From positions 59,278 to 123,277 of the forward strand of contig NZ_FCOB02000026.1 of assembly GCF_001545075.1 (NCBI RefSeq): DNA of 64,000 nt, given 5' to 3'. Position numbers and translations under genes: made by a program. Of this stretch, positions 25,856 through 32,594 are shown in pieces. The notes beneath the pieces were generated by a model, which did no database searches, was not told where the DNA came from, and worked only from the letters and a program-made list of their open reading frames with translations. This stretch comes from Caballeronia ptereochthonis (GTDB lineage Bacteria; Pseudomonadota; Gammaproteobacteria; Burkholderiales; Burkholderiaceae). Positions within the stretch are counted from its first letter, which is position 1; the number at the start of each line of letters is the position of its first letter.

Positions 25856-26053
25856 ATGGAAGCCAATACGAGCGCGCATTTCTACGCCTGGATCGAGGAC
25901 GGCGAGTTCCCTCCGGATACGAGCGTCCCGGTCTCGCACCGTTCCAGCCAGGTATCGGCGGCGCCCCATTATGTCGCCGAGATTTGCGGACGTTTCGCGA
26001 GCGAGAAATCCGAGGACGAACAAAAATCCTGCGTGATCCGCGGATATAACTAA
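25856..26053 (+). CDS. small hypothetical protein (65 aa)
   Basis: 65 codons preceded by a strong AGGAGAG ribosome-binding site 5 bases from the ATG; third positions are GC-rich as in real genes of this genome. The product is acidic in the N-terminal part (AWIEDGEFPPDTS), has no signal peptide or membrane helix, and ends with KSCVIRGYN. It has two cysteines (C44, C59). I do not recognise it. It stands alone after a terminator, in a less GC-rich stretch, and is followed by several hairpins ending in an intrinsic terminator (26276-26298), so it is probably its own transcription unit. A peptide precursor or a small regulator is possible; there is no direct evidence. Confidence 0.6.
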   Translation: MEANTSAHFYAWIEDGEFPPDTSVPVSHRSSQVSAAPHYVAEICGRFASEKSEDEQKSCVIRGYN

Positions 26054-26393
26054 TTGCGTTAAATCAGCGTGTTGCACGCGTGACACGGTTTGTCACCCGT
26101 AGATAAATACGTGCGAAGGAGGCTGATAAGCGTTTCATGATGACATTTCATGAAACGCGGAGTGCCGGTTGTATTTGCCGGCACCGCGTCTTTGTGTGTG
26201 CGGTATCGGACGGTACCGGTCTTTGTAAATTGCAGATTTTCCTGTGCGATTATTGATCCGGCCGTCAGGCAATCGAAACCCGCCATGCGCGGGTTTTTGC
26301 GCCTCATGAGGTCTCGCGCGTCTTCGCTCCCTGCGGCAACCCGTGCCCGCCGATGGCACAATCGCACGCAATGCCGGCATAAAGGGAGCAAAA
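26054..26393 (+). other. hairpin-rich 340-bp tract between two genes
   Basis: Consecutive inverted repeats: GTGACA-N5-TGTCAC (26080-26096), GCGTTTCATGA-N7-TCATGAAACGC (26130-26158, perfect 11-bp arms), GTGCCGG-N9-CCGGCAC (26162-26184) and a terminator (26276-26298). It could be a structured 3' region of the 65-aa gene or an independent RNA. AGGGAG before the thioesterase GTG closes the tract. Confidence 0.5.
26276..26298 (+). terminator. Rho-independent terminator
   Basis: AAACCCGC-CATGC-GCGGGTTT followed by two more T; perfect 8-bp arms. It ends the transcript of the small gene at 25856 or of an RNA in the hairpin tract. Confidence 0.7.
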
Positions 26394-26780
26394 GTGGCGA
26401 ACCTGGATCTGGACAATCCGTTTCTCGAAGCGCTCGGCGCGACATTCACCGAATGGCGCGCGGGCTACGCCGAGTTCACCATGCCGATCCACGCGGGGCA
26501 TCTGAACCGGCAGCGCATCCTGCAAGGCGGCGCGATCGCCACGCTGCTCGACGCGGCCTGCGGCTACGCGGGGCTCTTCACCACGGGCGCGACGCCGGTG
26601 CACGGCTTCACGCTCTCGCTCACCGTGAACTATCTCGACCGCGGCATCGGCGACAAGGTCGTCGCGAAGGGCTTTCTCGAGCGCCAGGGCCGCTCGGTGT
26701 ACTTCGCGCGCGGCGAGGCGTGGGTCGACGATCGCGTGATGATCGCGAGCGCGCAGGGCACGTTCAAGTACGCACGCTGA
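26394..26780 (+). CDS. PaaI-family hotdog thioesterase
   Basis: 128-residue acyl-CoA thioesterase-like protein with a single hotdog fold: NRQRILQGGAIATLLDAACGYAG holds the family HGG-like loop (QGG here) and the catalytic acidic residue D (LLDAA) on the central helix, followed by the strands LTVNYLDRG and GRSVYFARGEAWVDD. Such enzymes hydrolyse aryl or short acyl-CoA esters. The start is the GTG at 26394, preceded by AGGGAG at ideal spacing; the longer frame from 26343 has no ribosome-binding site. The LysR gene follows after 17 bp, and CoA-handling genes lie further downstream. Confidence 0.83.
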   Translation: MANLDLDNPFLEALGATFTEWRAGYAEFTMPIHAGHLNRQRILQGGAIATLLDAACGYAGLFTTGATPVHGFTLSLTVNYLDRGIGDKVVAKGFLERQGRSVYFARGEAWVDDRVMIASAQGTFKYAR

Positions 26781-26797
26781 GCGCGCCTCCTCCGACG

Positions 26798-27724
26798 ATG
26801 ACCATCAAGAACCTGCTCCGGCGCCTCGACCTCACGACTCTGCAGCTTTTCCTCGCCGTGTTCGAGGAAGGCACGCTCACGCGGGCGGCGGAGCGCGAGG
26901 CGATCGCGGTGTCGGCGGCGAGCAAGCGGCTGCTCGAACTGGAGCAGGCGGTCGGCGCCGTGCTCTTCGAGCGCAAGGCGCGCGGCATGGAGCTGACGCC
27001 CGCCGGCGAAACGCTGCTGCATCACGCGCGGCGCGTGCTACGCGATGTCGAGAACATCGGCATCGAGCTGGCGGAGCACGCGAGCGGCGTGCGCGGCTAT
27101 GTGCGGATGATGGCCAACCTCTCCGCGATCGTCGAATTCCTGCCGGAAGACCTGCGCGCGTTTCTCTCGATGCATGACCAGATCAAGATCGATCTGGAGG
27201 AGCGGCCGAGCGGCGGCATCGTCGAGGGCGTGGCGGACAGTCTCGTCGATCTCGGCATCTGCTCCGGCGACGCCGACACGCGCGGCCTCGAAACCGCGCA
27301 TTACCGGCACGACCGGCTCGTCGTCGTGACGCCGCGCGAACATCCGCTCACGCGGCGAGACAGCGTGGCCTTCGCGGACACGCTCGATTTCGATCACATC
27401 GGCCTGCATTCGGCGAGCTCCATCAACATGCGCACGCATCTGGCCGCGCGCCAGGCGGGCCGCGCACTGCGGCTGCGCATCCATGTGCCCGGCTTCGATG
27501 CGGTGTGCCGCATGGTTCAGGCGGGCATGGGCGTCGGCGTGCTGCCGCTGCAGGTATTCGAGGCGATGGGCCGCCCGCTCGGACTCGCCGCCGTCGCGCT
27601 CGATGAGGACTGGGCGGCGCGCAGTCTCGTCATCGTCGTGCGCGACTCAGAAGCGTTGTCGCCCGTGAGCCGCCTGCTGTTCGATCACCTGCGCTCGGTC
27701 GAGGCGGCGGGCGCGCACGCCTAG
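26798..27724 (+). CDS. LysR-family transcriptional regulator
   Basis: 308-residue LysR protein. The N-terminal helix-turn-helix lies at about 12-70 (LDLTTLQLFLAVFEEGTLTRAAEREAIAVSAASKRLLELE) and the PBP2-like effector domain at about 95-300, with HPLTRRDSVAFADTLDFDHIGL and VCRMVQAGMGVGVLPLQVFE. It lies between the thioesterase and the CoA-transferase operon, all on the same strand; repeated GCGTTCGC elements follow it at 27744-27803. It probably controls the CoA-transferase/lyase/MFS operon. The effector is unknown. Confidence 0.88.
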   Translation: MTIKNLLRRLDLTTLQLFLAVFEEGTLTRAAEREAIAVSAASKRLLELEQAVGAVLFERKARGMELTPAGETLLHHARRVLRDVENIGIELAEHASGVRGYVRMMANLSAIVEFLPEDLRAFLSMHDQIKIDLEERPSGGIVEGVADSLVDLGICSGDADTRGLETAHYRHDRLVVVTPREHPLTRRDSVAFADTLDFDHIGLHSASSINMRTHLAARQAGRALRLRIHVPGFDAVCRMVQAGMGVGVLPLQVFEAMGRPLGLAAVALDEDWAARSLVIVVRDSEALSPVSRLLFDHLRSVEAAGAHA

Positions 27725-27743
27725 CCTTCAGAAAGCCAGCGAG

Positions 27744-27803
27744 CGTTCGCGTTTGGCGAACGGTCCTTGCCGAAATGCGGTTGGACGCAGGGGAGCGTTC
27801 GCC
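27744..27803. promoter_or_regulatory. repeat operator candidate before the CoA-transferase operon
   Basis: CGTTCGC-GTTTG-GCGAACG (27744-27762) is a perfect inverted repeat; a further copy of the half-site, GAGCGTTCGCCAA, occurs around 27793-27805. The arrangement of a dyad plus an extra half-site is common for LysR regulators; inference. Confidence 0.45.
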
Positions 27804-27845
27804 AATAAGCTTGCCTCCACATACAAATTCCAGGAGACGAGCAGC

Positions 27846-29039
27846 ATGAGCGGACCTCTTCAAGGCATCCGGGTCATCGAGATCGGCACCCTCATCGCCG
27901 CGCCTTTCGCGGCGCGCATGTTGGCCGAGTTCGGCGCGGAAGTCATCAAGATCGAGACGCCCAATGGCGGCGATCCCCTGCGCAAATGGCGCAAGCTCCA
28001 CGAGGGCACGTCGCTCTGGTGGTATCTGCAATCGCGCAACAAGAAGTCGGTTTGCGTGAACCTCAAGTCGCCGGAAGGCGCGGACGTCATCAAGTGCCTC
28101 GCCCGGGACGCGGACATCGTCATCGAAAACATGCGCCCCGGCGCGCTCGAAAAGCTCGGCCTCGGCTGGGACGTCCTGCACGAAATCAACCCCAGGCTCA
28201 CGATGGTCCGCATCTCCGGCTACGGCCAGACGGGCCCGTACCGCGATCGTCCGGGCTTCGGCGCGATCGGCGAGGCGATGGGCGGCATCCGCTACACGAC
28301 CGGTGACGCCGACGGCCTGCCCGCGCGCGTCGGCGTGAGTCTCGGCGACTCGCTGGCTTCGCTGCACGGCGTGATCGGCGCGCTGATGTCGGTGCTGCGC
28401 GTGAAGACAGGGCAGGGCGACGGACAAGTGGTTGACGTGTCGCTCGTCGAAAGCGTCTTCAATCTGATGGAAAGTCTCGTCCCCGAATACGACCTGCTCG
28501 GCCACGTGCGCGAGCGCAGCGGCGGGGCGCTGCCTGGCATCGCGCCGTCGAACACGTATCGCACGGAGGACGGCGGCTTCGTCGTGATCGCGGGCAACAG
28601 CGATCCGATCTACAGGCGCCTGATGAACGTGATCGGCCGACCGGATCTGGCGGACGATCCCGCGCTTGCCCACAACGACGGTCGCGTGAAGCAGAGCGCG
28701 ATGCTCGATGAAGCGATCACCGCGTGGACCTCGCATCACGCAATGGATGACGTGCTCGCCACGCTCGAACGCGAGGAAGTGCCGGCGGGCCGCATCTATT
28801 CGGTCGCGGACATCGTGAACGATGCGCACTATCAAGCGCGCGGCATGCTGCTGCAGGCGGACTTGCCGGGCGGCGCGTCGGTGCGGATGCCGGGCATCGT
28901 GCCGAAGCTCTCCGACACGCCAGGCGAAGTGCGCTGGCAAGGGCCGGCGCTCGGCGAACACACGCAATCGGTTCTCGAATCGCTCGGTTTCGAAGCCAGC
29001 GAAGTGGCGCGGCTGCGTGCCGAAGGAGCGGTGCAATGA
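27846..29039 (+). CDS. CaiB/BaiF-family CoA-transferase
   Basis: 397-residue class III CoA-transferase. The N-terminal GTLIAAPFAARMLAEFGAEVIKIE, the RNKKSVCVNLKSPEG segment and the MRISGYGQTGPYRDRPGF loop are family signatures; the catalytic Asp should lie in the region VSLGDSLASLHG. It moves CoA from a donor such as succinyl-CoA to a carboxylic acid. CAGGAGACGAGCAGC precedes the ATG; the stop overlaps the start of the HMG-CoA-lyase-family gene (ATGA). With that lyase it could activate and cleave a branched hydroxy-diacid (citramalate or 3-hydroxy-3-methylglutarate type); inference. Confidence 0.88.
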   Translation: MSGPLQGIRVIEIGTLIAAPFAARMLAEFGAEVIKIETPNGGDPLRKWRKLHEGTSLWWYLQSRNKKSVCVNLKSPEGADVIKCLARDADIVIENMRPGALEKLGLGWDVLHEINPRLTMVRISGYGQTGPYRDRPGFGAIGEAMGGIRYTTGDADGLPARVGVSLGDSLASLHGVIGALMSVLRVKTGQGDGQVVDVSLVESVFNLMESLVPEYDLLGHVRERSGGALPGIAPSNTYRTEDGGFVVIAGNSDPIYRRLMNVIGRPDLADDPALAHNDGRVKQSAMLDEAITAWTSHHAMDDVLATLEREEVPAGRIYSVADIVNDAHYQARGMLLQADLPGGASVRMPGIVPKLSDTPGEVRWQGPALGEHTQSVLESLGFEASEVARLRAEGAVQ

Positions 29040-29983
29040 ATTTTGAATACAAAGAACCGCTGATCGTTCAGGAAGTCGCGCCGCGCGACGGCCTGCAGAT
29101 CGAAAGGCAGTGGGTCGAAACCAAGGACAAGATCGCGCTGATCGATGGTCTCTCGGCGTGCGGGTTCACGCGCATCGAGGCGGGCTCGTTCGTGTCGCCG
29201 AAAGCGATTCCGGCGCTGCGCGACGGCGAGGCGGTGTTCAACGGCATCAGGCGCGAGCCGGGCGTGATCTACGTCGCACTCGTGCCGAACGTGAAGGGCG
29301 CGGAACGCGCGCTCGCCGCGCATGCCGACGAGCTGAACCTCGTGATGTCCGCGAGCCAGACGCACAACCGCGCGAACATGCGCATGAGCTGCGAGTCGTC
29401 GCTGGCGGGTTTCGGCGATATCGTGCGGCTCGTTCAGGGCGCTTCTTCCAGGGTCTCGCTGAACGCCACGGTCGCGACCGCTTTCGGCTGCCCGTTCGAA
29501 GGACGCATCGACGAGGACCGCGTCGTGTCGATCGCGCGGACGTATCGCGAGCTGGGCATTGCCGGCATCACGCTCGCGGATACCACCGGCATGGCCAATC
29601 CGCGCCAGGTCGCGCGGCTCGTGGCGCGCGTGCTCGAACACGTGCCCGCCGCCGACCTGACGCTGCACTTCCACAACACGCGCGGCCTGGGCCTCGCCAA
29701 CGTGCTCGCCGCATACGACACGGGCGCGCGCCGTTTCGACGCCGCGCTGGGCGGGCTCGGCGGCTGCCCGTTCGCGCCGGGCGCATCGGGAAACATCTGC
29801 ACCGAAGACCTCGTGAACATGTGCGCCGAGATGGGCATTCCCACGGGCGTCGATCTGCCGAAGCTGATCGCGCTGTCGCGCACGCTGCCGGCGCTCGTCG
29901 GGCATGAGGTGTCCGGACAGGTCGCGAAGGCTGGGCGCAACTGCGATCTGCATGCGGTTCCCGAGTACGTGCAAGCCATCTGA
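29036..29983 (+). CDS. hydroxymethylglutaryl-CoA lyase family protein
   Basis: 315-residue TIM-barrel lyase. All HMG-CoA-lyase catalytic elements are present: R17-D18 in APRDGLQIE, the metal-binding HFH in LTLHFHNTRGLG, and the active-site Cys in the signature GLGGCPFAPGASGN. The family cleaves HMG-CoA to acetyl-CoA and acetoacetate, but close relatives cleave citramalyl-CoA. It is translationally coupled to the CoA-transferase, which favours a diacid catabolic route over leucine degradation; no other leucine-pathway gene is nearby. An MFS carrier follows. Confidence 0.9.
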   Translation: MNFEYKEPLIVQEVAPRDGLQIERQWVETKDKIALIDGLSACGFTRIEAGSFVSPKAIPALRDGEAVFNGIRREPGVIYVALVPNVKGAERALAAHADELNLVMSASQTHNRANMRMSCESSLAGFGDIVRLVQGASSRVSLNATVATAFGCPFEGRIDEDRVVSIARTYRELGIAGITLADTTGMANPRQVARLVARVLEHVPAADLTLHFHNTRGLGLANVLAAYDTGARRFDAALGGLGGCPFAPGASGNICTEDLVNMCAEMGIPTGVDLPKLIALSRTLPALVGHEVSGQVAKAGRNCDLHAVPEYVQAI

Positions 29984-30015
29984 ATCAAAAGACCAAAACA
30001 ACATTGGAGACAAAC

Positions 30016-31353
30016 ATGAGCGATCTGAGCGTAGGCGCTGCGGCCAAGCCGCAGACTCTGGAAAATACCGCGGACATCATCCGCAAGGTGGCATGGCGGC
30101 TGATGCCGCTCATCATGCTGTGCTATCTCTTCGCGTTCTTCGACCGCATCAACATCAGCTTCGCGAAGTTCCAGCTGCAAAGCTCTCTCGGCTTTTCCGA
30201 TACGGCCTACGGCCTCGGCGCGAGTCTCTTCGTGATCGGCTATGTGCTCTTCGAAGTGCCGAGCAACCTGCTGCTCTACAAGGTCGGCGCGCGCCGCTGG
30301 ATCGCGCGCATCATGATTTCGTGGGGCATCGCGACGGCGCTCATGGTCTTCGTGCAGACGGAGTGGCAGTTCTACGGGCTGCGCTTCGTCATCGGCGCGA
30401 TGGAAGCGGGCTTTGCGCCCGGCGTGCTCTACTACCTGACGCTGTGGTTTCCGGCGAGCTATCGCGGGCGCATTACTTCGCTGCTGTTTCTCGCATCGGC
30501 ATTCTCCGGTCTGTTCGGCGCGCCGCTTTCGGGTCTCGTGCTCGGCCACATGAACGGCGTGTTCGGCATTCCCGGCTGGCACTGGCTGTTCCTGCTCGGC
30601 GGCCTGCCCTGCGTGCTGCTCGGGATTCTCGTGCTGAAGGTTTTGAAGGATCGCATCGATGACGCCGCGTGGCTCACGAACGCCGAGAAGGCCTACCTGA
30701 AAAGCCAGATCTCGACGCAAAGCCAGCATACCGACACCGGCCATTCGCTGTTCGGCGCGATCAGGACGCCCGGCTTCCTGATGCTCGGCTTCATCTATTT
30801 CCTGATTCAGATCGCTTCCTACGGCCTCAACTTCTGGGCGCCGCACCTGATCCGCGCGGCAGGCACGCAGAACCCGACGATCATCGGTCTCCTGACGGCC
30901 GTGCCGTACATCTGCGGCGCGATCTGCATGGTGGTGGTCGGCCGCATGTCGGATCGTTCGGGCGAGCGCCGCAAGTTCGTCGCGATACTGCTCGTGATGG
31001 CGGCGGTGGGCTTCTTCGCGGCGGGCATCTTCGACAGGCAGACGACGCTGCTCATCGCCGCGCTCGGCGTGATGGGCGCGGGTGTGATCGCTTCGATCCC
31101 GGCGTTCTGGGCGCTTCCGCCGAAGCTCTTGACCGGCGCGGGCGCGGCAGGCGGCATCGCGCTGATCAATACGCTGGGGCAGTTGGGCGGCATCGTGAGC
31201 CCGGTGATGGTGGGCCGCATCCGCGACACGATGGGCAGCACCACGCCTGCGCTGTACGCGATCGGCGCGATGAGCGTGCTCTGCGCGCTGTTGCTGCTGA
31301 TCGGTTTGCCGCAGTCGCTCCGGCAGCGGGATCACTCCGAGCACAAGGCTTGA
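30016..31353 (+). CDS. MFS transporter, anion:cation symporter family
   Basis: 445-residue 12-helix carrier. FDRINISFAKFQLQSSLGFSD and EVPSNLLLYKVGARR mark it as an ACS organic-anion importer, like that at 5647. The ATG at 30016 follows TTGGAGACAAAC; the frame also starts at a TTG at 30004. It is 32 bp after the lyase gene and shares its operon, so the imported compound is probably the diacid handled by the CoA-transferase and lyase. The operon ends at a terminator at 31376-31412. Confidence 0.88.
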   Translation: MSDLSVGAAAKPQTLENTADIIRKVAWRLMPLIMLCYLFAFFDRINISFAKFQLQSSLGFSDTAYGLGASLFVIGYVLFEVPSNLLLYKVGARRWIARIMISWGIATALMVFVQTEWQFYGLRFVIGAMEAGFAPGVLYYLTLWFPASYRGRITSLLFLASAFSGLFGAPLSGLVLGHMNGVFGIPGWHWLFLLGGLPCVLLGILVLKVLKDRIDDAAWLTNAEKAYLKSQISTQSQHTDTGHSLFGAIRTPGFLMLGFIYFLIQIASYGLNFWAPHLIRAAGTQNPTIIGLLTAVPYICGAICMVVVGRMSDRSGERRKFVAILLVMAAVGFFAAGIFDRQTTLLIAALGVMGAGVIASIPAFWALPPKLLTGAGAAGGIALINTLGQLGGIVSPVMVGRIRDTMGSTTPALYAIGAMSVLCALLLLIGLPQSLRQRDHSEHKA

Positions 31354-31375
31354 GTTCCACGAAACCTTGAACACG

Positions 31376-31412
31376 AAAGCGCCCTGCGAATCACTTCCCC
31401 GGGCGCTTTTTC
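31376..31412 (+). terminator. Rho-independent terminator of the CoA-transferase operon
   Basis: AAAGCGCCC and GGGCGCTTT arms around a 16-base loop with a five-T tract. The A-rich other side could also serve ackA on the opposite strand. Confidence 0.8.
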
Positions 31413-31414
31413 TT

Positions 31415-31481
31415 GCATTTTGCGTCTGGCGTTTTGCATGCATTCGACCAGACGGCATTTCGCACGCTGAATGCAAAATGC
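31415..31481. repeat. nested inverted repeat between convergent operons
   Basis: Outer arms GCATTTTGC (31415-31423) and GCAAAATGC (31473-31481) enclose inner arms GTCTGG (31424-31429) and CCAGAC (31448-31453). The right side contains TGAATGCAAAATGCC, which resembles TGAATGTAAAACGCC near 45425. It could be a transcription barrier, a degenerate intergenic repeat or part of a bidirectional terminator. Confidence 0.5.
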
Positions 31482-31483
31482 CA

Positions 31484-32590
31484 TCAGGCCGCGAGCAGCC
31501 GCCTGCAATGCCGCGCGATCTGCCGTTCCTCTTCCGTCGCCACGACACGATGCGGCGCTCCAAGGAACGCAAGCCCATCGAGTACCTGCGAGCGGATCGC
31601 GTCGCTGTGCTCCCCGATCCCGCCGCTGAACACGATCAGATCGATGCCGCCGAGCAGCGCCGCATAAGCGCCGATCGTCTTGCGGATCGCCGTGCAGAAT
31701 ACGTCGACGGCGAGCGTCGCGTCCGCGTCGCCCCGATCGCGGCGCTCGAGCAGCGGCTGCATGTCGTCGTCGGAGTTCGACAGCGCCTTCAATCCGCCTT
31801 GCCGGTTGACGAGCGTTTCGAGCGCATCGGCATCGAGCGCGGCGTGACGCAGCAAATGGACCAGCACGCCCGGATCGAGATCGCCGCTGCGCGTGGCCAT
31901 CGGGATGCCGCCGGCCGGCGTCATGCCCATCGAGGTGTCGACCGAGTGGCCGTCCTTCAGCGCGCAAAGGCTCGCGCCGCTGCCCAGATGCGCGATCACC
32001 GTGCGCGAAGGCAGATCCGCACCGAGCACGTTCACGATGGACTCGTACGACAGCCCGTGAAACCCGTAGCGCACGACGCCGCGCGCCGCATACTCGCCCG
32101 GCAACGCGAAGCGCGTCGCGCGCTCGGGCAGCGTGCGATGGAACGCGGTGTCGAAGCACGCGAAATGCGGCGCATCCGAAAAGATGCGCTGTGCCTCGTC
32201 GATCAGCGCGAGCGACGGCGGCAGATGCAAGGGCGCGAACGGCACCGCCTCGTGCAGGATCTGCTTGACCGCATCCGTGATCTCGCAATGCTCGCGCAAG
32301 CGCGGCCCGCCATGCACGACGCGATGCCCGACCGCGGCGAGCGGCGCGCCCAGGTGCTCGCGAAGCGCATCGGCGACGCGCTTCAACGCATCGTGCTGCG
32401 TCTCCATCAGATGATCCTGCGCGACGTCGATGCGCCCGTCGGACGATTTCATGGACCACGAGCCGCTGTCGCGCCCGATGCCTTTCGCGCTGCCCGAGAG
32501 CCACGCGTGCTCGTCGCCGTCGCGCGTCGTGAAGACGCCGAATTTCAGCGACGACGAGCCGCTGTTCAACACCAGAATGCCTTCGTTCAC
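31484..32590 (-). CDS. ackA: acetate kinase
   Basis: 368-residue ASKHA kinase that converts acetyl-phosphate and ADP to acetate and ATP. VLNSGSSSLKFGVF is at the N-terminus, HRVVHGG, FDTAFHRTLP and GHLGSG-type loops (AHLGSGASLCAL) follow, and the C-terminal FSGGIGEHSDAIR is the adenosine-binding element. The start is a GTG at 32590, 5 bp after the phosphoketolase stop, with GGAAGGG inside the upstream gene, so the two are co-translated. It is slightly shorter than E. coli AckA (400). Together with Xfp it yields ATP from acetyl-phosphate when respiration is limited. Confidence 0.93.
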   Translation of the reverse strand: MNEGILVLNSGSSSLKFGVFTTRDGDEHAWLSGSAKGIGRDSGSWSMKSSDGRIDVAQDHLMETQHDALKRVADALREHLGAPLAAVGHRVVHGGPRLREHCEITDAVKQILHEAVPFAPLHLPPSLALIDEAQRIFSDAPHFACFDTAFHRTLPERATRFALPGEYAARGVVRYGFHGLSYESIVNVLGADLPSRTVIAHLGSGASLCALKDGHSVDTSMGMTPAGGIPMATRSGDLDPGVLVHLLRHAALDADALETLVNRQGGLKALSNSDDDMQPLLERRDRGDADATLAVDVFCTAIRKTIGAYAALLGGIDLIVFSGGIGEHSDAIRSQVLDGLAFLGAPHRVVATEEERQIARHCRRLLAA

Positions 32591-32594
32591 GGCA

